The translations under genes were made by a program, and so were the position numbers. From contig CAOUJG010000003.1 of assembly GCA_948537335.1 (NCBI GenBank), positions 1 to 64,000 on the forward strand: DNA of 64,000 bases, read 5' to 3'. The notes under the pieces are model-generated. The model saw nothing but the letters and a program-made list of their open reading frames with translations. It had not been told where the DNA came from and made no database searches. Of this stretch, positions 9,067-18,193 are shown piece by piece. Each line of letters opens with the position of its first letter. Position 1 is the stretch's first letter. The stretch comes from an uncultured Eubacteriales bacterium (GTDB lineage: Bacteria > Bacillota > Clostridia > Oscillospirales > Acutalibacteraceae).

Positions 9067-9474
9067 ATGAAGAAATTTTTAACGTTCGTAATGGCCTTGG
9101 CATTTTTTGTCCCCTTGTTAAACTTGAGTATCTGTTTAGCATCTAATATGCCTCATGTGCATTTTGACAAAAAGTGGATTCGTCCAGGTAAATGGCAAGA
9201 AATAGTAGAAGAAGAGGAAGACACTGCAGAACCAGAAAAATTGGAAAACAATAATTGCAAGGCTCTAAAAGAATACTCTAGCGAAATGGAAGAAGATCTG
9301 TTCGATTGTTCCAATGATAGCACTGACAGTGATAACAGCATAGATGTCAATATTAAACAGGTAGCAGGCAGCTCAGAAACCGACAATTTTCCTATTTCTG
9401 ATTGGGATAAAGAGTATAATTATGATAATATTAATCTTGGAGATACATTCAATATCAGCTGCTTATTAATATAA
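9067..9474 (+). CDS. Secreted acidic hypothetical protein
   Basis: A 135-residue protein with a clear Sec signal peptide (MKKF..., hydrophobic core ~4-20, likely cleavage after ...CLAS). The mature part is strongly acidic (runs of Glu/Asp and Ser at ~40-110) and contains three Cys. No domain was recognised. AGGAGAGA lies 7-8 bases before the ATG. The gene has its own promoter and terminator, and its base composition is more AT-rich than the export cassette just upstream. The signal peptide means it leaves by the Sec route, so it is not an obvious cargo of the NHLM exporter. Architecture, though not sequence, resembles the broken secreted gene at 362-769. Confidence 0.6.
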   Translation: MKKFLTFVMALAFFVPLLNLSICLASNMPHVHFDKKWIRPGKWQEIVEEEEDTAEPEKLENNNCKALKEYSSEMEEDLFDCSNDSTDSDNSIDVNIKQVAGSSETDNFPISDWDKEYNYDNINLGDTFNISCLLI

Positions 9475-9500
9475 TTTTATAAAGTAATTTATAATAAAAA

Positions 9501-9536
9501 GCGTCAAATCTTAAACAAAGACTTGGCGTTTTTTCC
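9501..9536 (+). terminator. Intrinsic terminator after secreted orphan
   Basis: An 11-position stem (GCGTCAAATCTT with AAGACTTGGCG, one mismatch and one G-U) is followed by TTTTTTCCTTTTTT. It lies 27 bases after the stop codon. Confidence 0.75.
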
Positions 9537-9555
9537 TTTTTTAATATTTAAATTT

Positions 9556-9632
9556 TGGCGTCCCCGAGACGAATCGAACGTCCGACCTACTGCTTAGGAG
9601 GCAGTTGCTCTATCCTACTGAGCTACGGAGAC
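9556..9632 (-). tRNA. tRNA-Arg (anticodon CCT)
   Basis: A 77-base cloverleaf on the minus strand. The acceptor stem is GTCTCCG with CGGGGAC (one G-U), followed by discriminator G and an encoded CCA end. The D arm is GCTC...GAGC, the anticodon stem ACTGC/GCAGT has loop CTCCTAA, and the T arm has TTCGATT. Anticodon CCT reads AGG. A consensus promoter lies upstream at 9676-9704. Confidence 0.93.
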
Positions 9633-9675
9633 ATATTTTAACCACCTGCTCTACTCGATATCACTGGCTTATTTG

Positions 9676-9704
9676 ATTTTATCTTAATTTTTGCCGTTTG
9701 TCAA
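9676..9704 (-). promoter_or_regulatory. Promoter of tRNA-Arg
   Basis: Read on the minus strand: TTGACA (9704-9699), a 17-base spacer, then TAAAAT (9681-9676). It lies 44 bases upstream of the tRNA 5' end. Confidence 0.7.
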
Positions 9705-9782
9705 TTAATTTGCTGTTTAGCGCGTTTTGTCCCTACTTTTTATAATTTTATTTGCGTTTTTAAAATAATTTCGGGTACCCCC

Positions 9783-9811
9783 TTGTAATTTCTTTGCGTT
9801 TATGTTATAAT
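9783..9811 (+). promoter_or_regulatory. Promoter of rpmE
   Basis: TTGTAA (9783-9788), a 17-base spacer and a perfect TATAAT (9806-9811), 41 bases before the rpmE start. Confidence 0.7.
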
Positions 9812-9851
9812 GATTAACATTAGTGTGGTTTGTTAGAAAGAGGTGACTCTG

Positions 9852-10061
9852 TTGCGCAAAGATATACATCCTGCTTACAGCGGAACGACTATTACTTGTG
9901 CGTGCGGCAATGTTATTGAGACTTCTTCGACTAAGCAGAATATTAAGGTCGAGATTTGCTCGAAATGTCATCCGTTTTTTACCGGTAAACAAAAGCTCGT
10001 TGACACTGGCGGCCGCGTGGATCGATTTAATAGACGTCTTAATAATAGTAAAGAAGCTTAG
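9852..10061 (+). CDS. rpmE: 50S ribosomal protein L31
   Basis: A 69-residue protein with the L31 pattern: RKDIHPAY at the start, zinc-ligand cysteines in CACGN and CSKCHPFF, and the typical [17 protein letters not shown] ending. The Cys pairs are retained, so this is the zinc-binding form. TTG 9852 is the likely start: AGAGGTG precedes it by 6 bases, while the upstream in-frame GTG (9843) is inside that binding site. The gene is monocistronic, between its own promoter and a strong terminator. Confidence 0.95.
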   Translation: MRKDIHPAYSGTTITCACGNVIETSSTKQNIKVEICSKCHPFFTGKQKLVDTGGRVDRFNRRLNNSKEA

Positions 10062-10080
10062 TTTTTGCTAGCAAAATTTA

Positions 10081-10115
10081 GCGGTGCAGTGATGCACCGC
10101 TTATCGTTTTACATA
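10081..10115 (+). terminator. Intrinsic terminator of rpmE
   Basis: A perfect 8-bp stem GCGGTGCA/TGCACCGC (10081-10100) with a 4-base loop is followed by TTATCGTTTT, 19 bases after the rpmE stop. Confidence 0.75.
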
Positions 10116-10190
10116 TTGTTAGCTGTTTTATTTTGTGTGAGTTTCTCAAAAATTTTACTGTTTTATCACGTTTAAAGGAGATTTTGCACT

Positions 10191-10814
10191 ATGACGGATT
10201 CCTTTTTGACCATAGAAAAATCTTCTGTTTGTGAGTTAATCGAAAAAAAGTCCAGATTTATTGGTTACGCTGAACCTGTTACTACTGAAGCGGATGCTTT
10301 GAGCTTTATAAGCCGGATTAAGGCTAAGCACTGGGATGCTCGTCATAATGTTTTTGCTTACTTTCTTCGGGAGAACAGCGTTTGCAGATATTCTGATGAC
10401 GGGGAGCCCCATGGGACAGCCGGGGTACCTATTTTGGAAGTTATTAAGAAGAACGAATTAAAAAATGTGGTTATTGTTGTTACGCGGTATTTTGGTGGGG
10501 TTTTGCTTGGCACGGGTGGTCTTGTTCGGGCATACACTCAGGCGTCTTGCTTGGCTTTGGAGCGGGCTTGCGTTGTGAAAATGCTTTTGTGCTGCGATTG
10601 TAGCTTAATTTGCGATTATAATCAATACGGCAAGCTTGTTAAGATTATTGAAGACTGCTGTGGAGTCATTGATCGCACCGATTTTTCTTTGGGAGTTACT
10701 GTTTTTTTTCATTTGATTAAGGATAATATTTCTGCTTTGTCAAAGAAAGTTTCCGAAGTCTCCTCTGGCCAGCTACAATGCGGTGTTTTGGGTGAGCGAT
10801 TTTACAGCTTTTAA
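10191..10814 (+). CDS. YigZ/IMPACT family protein
   Basis: A 207-residue protein of the YigZ (UPF0029/IMPACT) family. The N-terminal domain carries the family signature around residues 50-115: HNVFAY, SDDGEPHGTAG and VTRYFGGVLLGTGGLVRAY. The C-terminal ~70 residues form the small alpha/beta domain typical of bacterial members. Biochemical role is not settled in bacteria; the eukaryotic relative binds GCN1 in translation stress. AAAGGAGA lies 10 bases before the ATG. It sits between rpmE and dnaG on the same strand, probably as its own unit. Confidence 0.9.
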   Translation: MTDSFLTIEKSSVCELIEKKSRFIGYAEPVTTEADALSFISRIKAKHWDARHNVFAYFLRENSVCRYSDDGEPHGTAGVPILEVIKKNELKNVVIVVTRYFGGVLLGTGGLVRAYTQASCLALERACVVKMLLCCDCSLICDYNQYGKLVKIIEDCCGVIDRTDFSLGVTVFFHLIKDNISALSKKVSEVSSGQLQCGVLGERFYSF

Positions 10815-10916
10815 TTTAATTTTAGCATTTTTATTTGTCGTTTTCTCGAAAAATTTGCTCTTTGCCTTTTTAAATGTTCTGTAACCTCAATTATAACCGA
10901 GAATGGAGGTCTTTTT

Positions 10917-12692
10917 ATGCCGTTGCCTGATGGCTTTATCGAAGAAATAAAAGTGAAAAACGATATTGTTGACGTGATTTCTTCCTATGTTAGCCTGCGG
11001 CGGCGTGGCCGGAATCTTGTGGGGCTTTGCCCTTTTCACTCCGAAAAGACGCCTTCTTTTAACGTTTACCCTCTGAGCAGCTCTTTTTATTGCTTTGGCT
11101 GCGGCTGTGGCGGCGATATTATTACTTTTGTTGAGAAGATTGAAAATTTGGATTATTTGGAGGCTGTTAAGTTTTTGGCGCAACGAGCTGGCGTCAAGAT
11201 GCCCGAAAGTAGCCAACGTGACCAGGAAAATGCTTTTACTAAGATGCGCATTTTGGAGGCTAATCGTGCGGCGGCGAGGTTTTTTTATGAAAGTTTGTAC
11301 TCTGAAAAAGGCCGTGGTGCTCTCGATTATTTACATCGGAGAGGCGCTTCTGACCAAACTATTAAGAAATTTGGGCTGGGGTATTCCCCCAACTCCCGCT
11401 ATGATCTTATTAATCATTTGAGGGGTTGTGGGTTTAGCAACTCGGAGATAGTCTCTGCGAATTTGGCTTATTCTCGCAGTGGCGATGCTAACCGCGTTTC
11501 TGCTCGCTTTTTTGACCGGGTGATGTTTCCTATTATTGACTTGCGCGGCAATGTTATTGCTTTTGGCGGCCGCGTGATGTCTGGCCTGAAGCCGAAATAT
11601 CTGAATACTTCGGATACTTTGGTTTTTAAGAAGAGTTTGAATATTTTTGCTTTAAACTTTGCTAAGGCTGATAACGACGGCGTTTTGATCTTGGTCGAGG
11701 GGTATATGGACGTTATTGCTTTGCATCAGGCGGGCTTTCGGAATGCTATTGCCACTTTGGGGACGGCTTTGACCGCGGAACAGGCGCGGATTATTGCTCG
11801 CTATGCTAAGGAAGTTGTTATTTGCTACGACTCCGACGAGGCTGGGCAAAAAGCTGCCTCCCGCGCGATTGACCTTTTGCGGCCAACGGGTATACTTATT
11901 AAGGTTATTTCTGTGCCGGATGGCAAAGACCCGGACGAGTTTATCCGCTCTTACGGCAAGGACGGCGCTATTCGCTTTGCGCAATTAATTAAAAATTCTG
12001 GCAATGATATTGAGTACCGGCTGCAGAAGGCCGCTCGTGGCTATAACTTGGCTGACTCTGAGGCTAAGATTGCCTATTTGAAGGACTGCGTTAAAATTTT
12101 GGCTTCGCTTGATGATTTGATTGAGCAGGAGATTTACGCTAGCAAATTGAGCGAAAAGCTGGACATTTTAAAGCAGACGATTATGAGTCAGGTGGCTAAG
12201 GAGCGCTTGAGGACTAAGAAACGTAGTGAAAAAAAACAGTTTCTTAATATTCAACAAAATTTATCTGCTAGGAATGACCGCTTGAATGCTGAAAAATCGC
12301 ATAACTTACGTGCTGCTGCCGCTGAGGAAGCTATTATTGCCTATATTATTAATAACCCTGAATCGGCGGGGAGCCTATTTGATCGGCTTTCTTATCGCGA
12401 TTTTTGTACAAGCTTTAATCGCAAGATTTATTCTGTTTTGGAAGAGCGCTTTAAGGCTGGCCGGCCTATTAGCATTACGGATTTGACTTTGGATTTTTCT
12501 TGCGATGAAGTTTCTGCTATTGCTGCAATGTTGGCAAAAGAGGCTGAGCGAATGTCCTCTCGGGACGCCGTTTCTGAGTACATAAATGTTATTTTGTTTG
12601 AAAGCGGAAAGCTTGATGAAGATAAAATTGGCGCTGCTTGCGATGATCAAATCATCGGGTACATGCAGCTGCTGCGAGAACACAAAAAATAG
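10917..12692 (+). CDS. dnaG: DNA primase
   Basis: A 591-residue DnaG that makes RNA primers at the replication fork. It has an N-terminal zinc-binding domain ([11 protein letters not shown] ... [12 protein letters not shown]2 type, ~40-65), the catalytic core with TOPRIM motifs VEGYMD (~263-268) and CYDSDEAGQ (~307), and a C-terminal helicase-interaction region (~440-591). Length is normal. The ATG follows AATGGAGG by 8 bases. The stop is 13 bases before rpoD, giving the conserved dnaG-rpoD order. Confidence 0.97.
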   Translation: MPLPDGFIEEIKVKNDIVDVISSYVSLRRRGRNLVGLCPFHSEKTPSFNVYPLSSSFYCFGCGCGGDIITFVEKIENLDYLEAVKFLAQRAGVKMPESSQRDQENAFTKMRILEANRAAARFFYESLYSEKGRGALDYLHRRGASDQTIKKFGLGYSPNSRYDLINHLRGCGFSNSEIVSANLAYSRSGDANRVSARFFDRVMFPIIDLRGNVIAFGGRVMSGLKPKYLNTSDTLVFKKSLNIFALNFAKADNDGVLILVEGYMDVIALHQAGFRNAIATLGTALTAEQARIIARYAKEVVICYDSDEAGQKAASRAIDLLRPTGILIKVISVPDGKDPDEFIRSYGKDGAIRFAQLIKNSGNDIEYRLQKAARGYNLADSEAKIAYLKDCVKILASLDDLIEQEIYASKLSEKLDILKQTIMSQVAKERLRTKKRSEKKQFLNIQQNLSARNDRLNAEKSHNLRAAAAEEAIIAYIINNPESAGSLFDRLSYRDFCTSFNRKIYSVLEERFKAGRPISITDLTLDFSCDEVSAIAAMLAKEAERMSSRDAVSEYINVILFESGKLDEDKIGAACDDQIIGYMQLLREHKK

Positions 12693-12705
12693 GGGGAATG
12701 TTTTA

Positions 12706-13818
12706 ATGATGCCAACTCCACCAGTTAAGGACAAGGACCTTATTATGAAGACTTTGTTTGACGCTGCTAAGACGAAGGGCCGGATTAATACTAAGGAGAT
12801 CCTTGACGCTATGGGCGAGGTTGACTTTGAGCCAGAACAGCTGGAGAAATTTTATGATGAGCTCGAGGCCGCTGGAGTCGAGATAATTGAAGACTTTAAT
12901 GAAATTAAGTCCGACGAGCTGGAATTTACTCAAGAGATGGCTACCGAAAAAGCTGATGTGGCCGACGATGCTGGCTTTGCAGAGGTGCTTTTGGTTGACG
13001 ACCCGGTTAAGGTCTTTTTGAAAGAAATTGGACGTGTACCGCTTTTGTCTACCGAAGAGGAACTGGATTTGGCGCAAAAGTTTTCTAATGGCGATGAAGG
13101 CGCTAAGAACCGTTTGATTGAGGCTAATCTTCGTTTGGTGGTTAGCATTGCAAAGCGTTATTTGGGCCGAGGTTTGCAATTTTTGGATTTAATTCAGGAA
13201 GGAAACTTGGGGCTTATTAAAGCTGTTGAGAAGTTCGATTACAGCAAGGGTTTTAAGTTTTCGACTTATGCTACTTGGTGGATTCGCCAGGCTATTACTC
13301 GCGCGATTTCCGACCAGGCCCGGACGATTCGGATTCCTGTACATATGGTTGAGAGCATTAACAAGGTCAAAAAGGCGCAGAGCCTGCTTTTGCATATTAA
13401 TGGTCACGATCCTACGCCGGAAGAGGTTGCTGAGCAATTGGACATGCCTGTTGAAAAAGTTCGTGACATTATGCGCGTCGCTCAAGAGCCGGTTTCGCTC
13501 GAGACTCCTATTGGCGAAGAAGAAGATAGTCATTTGGGCGATTTTATCCCGGATGATGATGCTTTGGCCCCGGCTGATGCTGCTTCTCACACTTTGCTTA
13601 AAGAGCAGTTGTCTAAAATTCTCTACACTTTGACGCCTAGAGAAGGAAAAGTTTTGCGGTTGCGTTTTGGGTTGGATGACGGAAAGGCTCGCACTTTAGA
13701 GGAAGTTGGTAAAGAATTTAACGTAACACGCGAGCGCATTCGCCAGATTGAGGCTAAAGCTCTTAGAAAATTGCGTCACCCCAGCAGGAGCAAAAAATTG
13801 AAGGATTTTTTGGATTAA
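12706..13818 (+). CDS. rpoD: RNA polymerase primary sigma factor (sigma-A)
   Basis: A 370-residue housekeeping sigma factor. Region 1.1 lies at the N-terminus, region 1.2 at [16 protein letters not shown], and region 2 includes [35 protein letters not shown] and the -10 recognition segment [15 protein letters not shown]. Region 3 and region 4 follow, the latter with the -35 helix-turn-helix ([27 protein letters not shown]). ATG 12706 follows AGGGGGAA by 8 bases. A longer upstream frame inside dnaG is not used. It recognises the TTGACA-N17-TATAAT promoters seen across the window. Confidence 0.97.
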   Translation: MMPTPPVKDKDLIMKTLFDAAKTKGRINTKEILDAMGEVDFEPEQLEKFYDELEAAGVEIIEDFNEIKSDELEFTQEMATEKADVADDAGFAEVLLVDDPVKVFLKEIGRVPLLSTEEELDLAQKFSNGDEGAKNRLIEANLRLVVSIAKRYLGRGLQFLDLIQEGNLGLIKAVEKFDYSKGFKFSTYATWWIRQAITRAISDQARTIRIPVHMVESINKVKKAQSLLLHINGHDPTPEEVAEQLDMPVEKVRDIMRVAQEPVSLETPIGEEEDSHLGDFIPDDDALAPADAASHTLLKEQLSKILYTLTPREGKVLRLRFGLDDGKARTLEEVGKEFNVTRERIRQIEAKALRKLRHPSRSKKLKDFLD

Positions 13819-13863
13819 ATTTTTTACTCAGATTACATAAGGTCAGTTAATACTTTTGTAAAT

Positions 13864-15144
13864 TCATACCTTTTGATGCACAATCCAGTCTTCCACAAAC
13901 TTTTGATCATCCAGGCTTATATTAAATTTTTCGCCGGTAGTCATATTTTTAACTTCTGCCTGACCACTTGCAAGCTCCGATTCTCCCAGCACCAAGCAGA
14001 ACCGTGCATTAATTTTGCTTGCATATTTAAGCTGGGCTTTGAGGCCTCTTTCTGCAACGTCCAGCTCTGCATAAACGGAGGCTTCTCGCAACTTTTTGGC
14101 TAATTTAAAAGCTTTAAAGCCAGCTTTTTCGCCGATTGTCGCAATAAATAGGTCACAAGACTTGGGCTCTGTAATGTTGGATTTCTGCGATTCCATCAAA
14201 AGCAGTACGCGTTCCAAACCCACGCCAAAGCCAACCGCCGGCATTGAAAGCCCTCCAATTTCTTCAATTAAACCATCATAGCGACCGCCGCCACCACAAA
14301 CCAAACTTCTTTGTGAATCTGCTTGCGAGACAAACTCAAACACCGTTTTGGTGTAATAATCGAGCCCGCGGACTATCTTTGGGTTAATTTTATATTCTAT
14401 TTTAGAATTATCCAAATACTTCTGCACTGCACCAAAATGCGCCATGCAGTCGTCACACAAAAAGTCAATAATGTCCGGCGCATTTTGAGCTATACTTTGG
14501 CATTCTGGATTTTTACAGTCGACAATTCGCATAGGGTTACGCTCCAAACGGTCAACACACGTCTTGCACAAATTGTCCTTACGCTCGTAAAAATATTTCT
14601 TTAGCGCGGCTTGATAATTTTTTCTGCAAGCGGGGCAGCCAATCGAGTTAATCTCCAGCGTCAAATTCGAAATCCCAAGGCGGTCAAACAAAGTTTTGGC
14701 CAAACAAATAATTTCAGCGTCTGCTGCCGGCGCACCAGCGCCAAACATCTCTACGCCAAACTGATAAAACTCCCGATACCTCCCAGCCTGCGGCTTTTCA
14801 TATCTGTAGCAAGGCGTAATATACGTCAATTTTATAGGCAACGCGTCGTTAAAAAGCCCATGCTCAAGCATTGCACGAGCTGCCGATACCGTCCCCTCCG
14901 GCTTTAACGTTAACGAGCGTCCGCCTCTGTCGTTAAACGTATACATTTCCTTCTGCACAATGTCCGTACCGTCGCCAACGCCTCGGTCAAAAAGTTCCGT
15001 ATGCTCAAAAACCGGTGTTCGAATCTCCTTAAAGCCATACAAGCCGGCCTCTTTCAGCATTATATCTTCAACAAACCGCCGCTTATAGCTATCTCTTGGC
15101 AAAATGTCTTGCGTACCACGAGCCGCCTTTGTCAATAAATCCAC
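13864..15144 (-). CDS. hisS: Histidyl-tRNA synthetase
   Basis: A 426-residue class II synthetase charging tRNA-His. Motifs seen: TLKPEGT near residue 80, motif 2 YRYEKPQAGRYREFYQFG, the histidine-binding VRGLDYYTKTVFEF and GGGGRYDGL, motif 3 AVGFGVGLERVLLL, and the C-terminal anticodon-binding domain (~330-426). The GTG start has GAGGAGGG 6 bases upstream. There is no T-box in the short leader. It converges with rpoD and lies downstream of the mgsA-like gene, separated by a hairpin. Confidence 0.96.
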   Translation of the reverse strand: MDLLTKAARGTQDILPRDSYKRRFVEDIMLKEAGLYGFKEIRTPVFEHTELFDRGVGDGTDIVQKEMYTFNDRGGRSLTLKPEGTVSAARAMLEHGLFNDALPIKLTYITPCYRYEKPQAGRYREFYQFGVEMFGAGAPAADAEIICLAKTLFDRLGISNLTLEINSIGCPACRKNYQAALKKYFYERKDNLCKTCVDRLERNPMRIVDCKNPECQSIAQNAPDIIDFLCDDCMAHFGAVQKYLDNSKIEYKINPKIVRGLDYYTKTVFEFVSQADSQRSLVCGGGGRYDGLIEEIGGLSMPAVGFGVGLERVLLLMESQKSNITEPKSCDLFIATIGEKAGFKAFKLAKKLREASVYAELDVAERGLKAQLKYASKINARFCLVLGESELASGQAEVKNMTTGEKFNISLDDQKFVEDWIVHQKV

Positions 15145-15184
15145 GTTAAGCCCTCCTCAAAACCTCATAATAACCAAAAATTAA

Positions 15185-15207
15185 CCGACAAACAGCAAAT
15201 TTGTCGG
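15185..15207 (-). terminator. Hairpin between mgsA-like gene and hisS
   Basis: An 8-bp stem CCGACAAA/TTTGTCGG with a 7-base loop. On the minus strand it is followed by TTAATTTTTGG, so it is a modest terminator of the mgsA-like gene. Some read-through into hisS is possible, since no separate hisS promoter is obvious. Confidence 0.6.
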
Positions 15208-15231
15208 CCATTTCATTATGTATAAAATTCA

Positions 15232-15636
15232 CTAGTTATGCGGACTGATAATATTTCGCCACTCTAGGTCTCCCCTGTCGAGCCCATGTATCAGCACTTC
15301 TGCGGTTGCAATATTCGTCGCCAAGGGGATTCCGTGCAAATCGCATAAACGCAGCAGGCTCATATCGTTACCTTCCATGGCGTTAGTTCCCATTGGGTCC
15401 CTAAAAAACAGCAACATATCAATCTCGTTACAAGTGATCCTCGCCGCAATTTGTTGCATACCGCCCTGTGAGCCACTCATAAACCGTTGAATTTTTAGGC
15501 CAGTTGATTCAGTAATAACTTTTCCAGTAATACCGGTCGCGCACAAGTTATGTTTATTAAGAATCCCAGAATAAGCTATGCAAAACTGAACCATCAGTTC
15601 TTTTTTCGCATCATGAGCAATAAGCGCAATATTCAT
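15232..15636 (-). CDS. Methylglyoxal synthase homologue with altered active site
   Basis: A 134-residue member of the MgsA/MGS-like fold family. Matches to the family include NIALIAHDAKK at the N-terminus, the phosphate-binding loop ATGITGK (Thr34, Thr37), SG at 54-55, FFRDP (Asp80) and PLATNIATAE. Compared with E. coli MgsA from memory, the catalytic Asp of GGDQQ is Met60 here (GGMQQ), and the active-site His and Asp of HDPD fall at Met87 and Asn90. It may not convert dihydroxyacetone phosphate to methylglyoxal. TAGGAGTG precedes ATG 15636 by 8 bases; the frame is open upstream but without a binding site. Confidence 0.75.
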   Translation of the reverse strand: MNIALIAHDAKKELMVQFCIAYSGILNKHNLCATGITGKVITESTGLKIQRFMSGSQGGMQQIAARITCNEIDMLLFFRDPMGTNAMEGNDMSLLRLCDLHGIPLATNIATAEVLIHGLDRGDLEWRNIISPHN

Positions 15637-15712
15637 AAAAAAGTCACTCCTAATATAAATCACACCAAAAAGTATGAACAAACTAAAATAACCGTGTTTA
15701 AAAAATTCAAAA

Positions 15713-15732
15713 ATCCACAACATATAGTGGAT
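15713..15732 (-). terminator. Weak terminator after the PBP gene
   Basis: A 6-bp stem ATCCAC/GTGGAT with an 8-base loop, followed on the minus strand by TTTTTGAATTTTTT. It lies 150 bases after the PBP stop and before the mgsA-like gene. Confidence 0.45.
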
Positions 15733-15881
15733 AAAATCACTTACACATACATGATATCACATAAAAAACCTAATTTCAATAATTTTCTAACAATAATGCA
15801 AAAATTTACAATCAACAAGGTAATTATACAATTTTTAAGGTCCAAAAAGCAAGCATTTTTTCTAAAAGTGCGGATAAAAAT

Positions 15882-17855
15882 TTATTTATTAGAAAAATAG
15901 GCGTCCATAATGTCCTTTGCAACGATTTTGGAAACCATACCCTTAGCACCATGCTCCACCACTACCGCAATGGCGATTTCTGGGTTTTCATAAGGTGCAA
16001 AGCAAATAAACGTAGTGTGGTCAGAGCCGCTGTTTTGAGCCGTACCAGTCTTGGCGGCAATCGGCACCATATAACTGCTAAAGTTCGTCGCCGTACCAGA
16101 AAGCACAACCTGCCGCATCGCATCTTTCACAATATTCAAGTTTTCTTCCGAGATCCCCGCAGTGTCCACAAGCTCCGGGTGTTCCGGACTATTTTCCATA
16201 ATGACGTTCTCTCGCAGATAATCCGTAACTTTGCTGATCAAATGCGGCCGGTAACGATTACCACCACTAGCAATCGTCGCCACATACGTTGCCAACTGCA
16301 GCGGTGTAAACTGATTATCCGCCTGGCCAATCGCAGCTTTAATTGTCACTAAGTCACTCCACCGCGACCCCACGGCCTTGCTATGCTCTGGTCCGGCCAA
16401 AACCCCCGCAGATTCCGTCAGCTCTATTCCCGTCTTCACTCCCAGCCCAAAGCGCTTGGCGTATAGGTCCATTTTTTCTATGCCCAACCGCCTGCCGGCC
16501 TCCGAAAAGAACACGTTGCAAGACTTCGCCATTGCATAGAACAAATCCGCGTTTCCATGCACGCCCAAGCATTTATTTGTGAAGTCATGCCCGGGGTAAT
16601 GGTAAATTCCCGTGCATCGGACCTTGTCTGCCGTTGTTAAAACGCCTTCCTGTAGCGCTCCGCAAGCCACCAACGGCTTGAATATTGACCCCGGTGCAAA
16701 AGAGCCTCTAAAAGCCCGATCAAACAGCGGATTGGCCTTGTCAATTGTGAGTTGCGTATAGTACCCTGGCTCACTCAACTTAGCTAAATCGTAGCTTGGA
16801 TAGGTTGCCGCCACCAAAATCGAAAAATCCTTCACGCTCAGCGCAACCACCGCACCCGCAACGCAGTCGTGCTGGCCAGAAGACTTCACCGCCTTCGCTA
16901 AAGACTCATTTGCTGCTCTTTGAAGCCGCGAATCAATCGTCAAAAAGATTGTATTTCCAGGCTTTGCCTCTTTTGCGTTCGGCGTGTGCAGCACCGAGCC
17001 ATCCCTTGCCACCTCTACCTTTTTTTCGCCCGCAACACCCCGGAGCATTTCCTCCATCGCGGCTTCGATTCCGCTTTTGCCCACGGTGTCATTAAGCGTG
17101 TAGCCCTTGTTCTTTAATTTTTCGTACTGTTCTTCGGAGATTTTGCCTGTCGATCCAACGATATGCGGCGCCAAATCTGAGTTAACCGCCTGTCTTCTGG
17201 CCGACAAGCCTATCCGAACGCCCGGCGTATTTTGAAATTTCTCTGCAATAATCGTCAAAAGCTCCGGGCTAATGTTGTCCGCAAAAGTGTACGAGCTCGC
17301 CATCGAATCATAGTAGCCGCTCACGTCCATATTGTACTTCACGCTGATTATATCGCGCTTTGTCTTGGCATCAAAATTCTGGCAGCCATACTTTTGCGCC
17401 AGCTTTTCCATGCATTCGTCCGCAGTAGAGTAGGAATTCAAGTTCAGCCGGTTCTTCCCCTTGAGCTCCTTTATCTCCTTCTCCTTGTCCTCCGCAAACT
17501 CAAAATGGCCATTTGGCGCCAGTCTTATCGGCAGCTCATCGATAAACGGCTCTTTTTTTAGAGCAAGAAGCGTAATTAAATCCAAAATCGTCTGGTTTTC
17601 TTCCTCCGGAGGCAGCGCGAATCTATCTAGCATGATTTTGTAGCCGGTGATGTTCTCCACAAGGCCGATGCCGTTGACGTCCAAGATCTCGCCGCGCAAA
17701 ATATCTGTTTTGTTTCGATAAATACTGCTTCGATTGGCGCGCTCTCGGTATTCTTCGCCGTTTATGATCTGCCAATCCACCAGCCGCGCGACATACGCCG
17801 AAAATATTGCAAGAACCAGTCCCGCGCAGAAGATGTATCGCGAATGCTCCTTCAA
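15882..17855 (-). CDS. Class B penicillin-binding protein (transpeptidase)
   Basis: A peptidoglycan DD-transpeptidase of about 657 residues, anchored by one N-terminal membrane segment (~9-27). The dimerisation domain spans ~50-280 and the transpeptidase domain ~310-650. The active-site motifs are SxxK in APGSIFKPL, SxN in AKSCNVFF and KTG in AAKTGTAQ. Overall layout is PBP2/SpoVD-like. Whether it serves elongation or the spore cannot be decided, although the next gene upstream is spoIIE (divergent). TTG 17855 has AAGGG 6 bases upstream; TTG 17861 is the alternative. Confidence 0.9.
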   Translation of the reverse strand: MKEHSRYIFCAGLVLAIFSAYVARLVDWQIINGEEYRERANRSSIYRNKTDILRGEILDVNGIGLVENITGYKIMLDRFALPPEEENQTILDLITLLALKKEPFIDELPIRLAPNGHFEFAEDKEKEIKELKGKNRLNLNSYSTADECMEKLAQKYGCQNFDAKTKRDIISVKYNMDVSGYYDSMASSYTFADNISPELLTIIAEKFQNTPGVRIGLSARRQAVNSDLAPHIVGSTGKISEEQYEKLKNKGYTLNDTVGKSGIEAAMEEMLRGVAGEKKVEVARDGSVLHTPNAKEAKPGNTIFLTIDSRLQRAANESLAKAVKSSGQHDCVAGAVVALSVKDFSILVAATYPSYDLAKLSEPGYYTQLTIDKANPLFDRAFRGSFAPGSIFKPLVACGALQEGVLTTADKVRCTGIYHYPGHDFTNKCLGVHGNADLFYAMAKSCNVFFSEAGRRLGIEKMDLYAKRFGLGVKTGIELTESAGVLAGPEHSKAVGSRWSDLVTIKAAIGQADNQFTPLQLATYVATIASGGNRYRPHLISKVTDYLRENVIMENSPEHPELVDTAGISEENLNIVKDAMRQVVLSGTATNFSSYMVPIAAKTGTAQNSGSDHTTFICFAPYENPEIAIAVVVEHGAKGMVSKIVAKDIMDAYFSNK

Positions 17856-17991
17856 TTTCAACCCTTATTCCCGCCTCGCTGCTTTATTTGTGATTATTTT
17901 TCAAAAATCACACAAAAATTATTCATCGCCGCATAGCCCGCACAGCTCCCGCCGCTACACCATTGTTTTACAGACATTCTAACTGACCTCT

Positions 17992-18000
17992 ATTATAGCA
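17992..18000 (-). promoter_or_regulatory. Extended -10 promoter of the PBP gene
   Basis: On the minus strand TGC-TATAAT (18000-17992), an extended -10 element, with no good -35. It implies a leader of about 125 bases. Confidence 0.45.
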
Positions 18001-18113
18001 CATTTTTTCTCCTTTGGATAGCGCCACGCTTTGCGCTCATCCTCGCCTTTTGGCCGCTTTTTTCATATTTCCCGCGGTGTCCTCCCATAAAACCGCAAAA
18101 AGCCGCAGCGCGT

Positions 18114-18147
18114 TAAGACAAGCTGTGACTTTGCTTTTGATTATAAT
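18114..18147 (+). promoter_or_regulatory. Candidate spoIIE promoter with 21-base spacer
   Basis: A perfect TATAAT (18142-18147) is preceded at 21 bases by AAGACA (18115-18120). The overlapping TAAGACAA (18114-18121) matches 6 of 8 bases of a Spo0A box on one strand. B. subtilis spoIIE and spoIIG promoters are known for a 21-22 base spacer and Spo0A activation. The assignment here is inference. Confidence 0.35.
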
Positions 18148-18193
18148 TTAAATTAGTTTTTCGGAAAATTATTGCAAATCGCGGGTGATATAA

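Larger units (their letters stand above)
17862..18193. other. Divergent PBP / spoIIE intergenic region
   Basis: It holds an extended -10 promoter for the PBP gene (minus, 17992-18000) and a candidate spoIIE promoter (plus, 18115-18147). The central part (18010-18110) is GC-richer and without recognisable features. No ORF was supported. Confidence 0.5.

Noticed and set aside
9067..9474. The secreted orphan as the missing NHLM precursor peptide
   Set aside because: It has a standard Sec signal peptide and no nitrile-hydratase-like or Nif11-like leader or GG-type cleavage motif, so it should not be a C39 exporter substrate.
15145..15231. T-box riboswitch before hisS
   Set aside because: The gap is only 87 bases, holds just a simple hairpin and lacks the T-box consensus.
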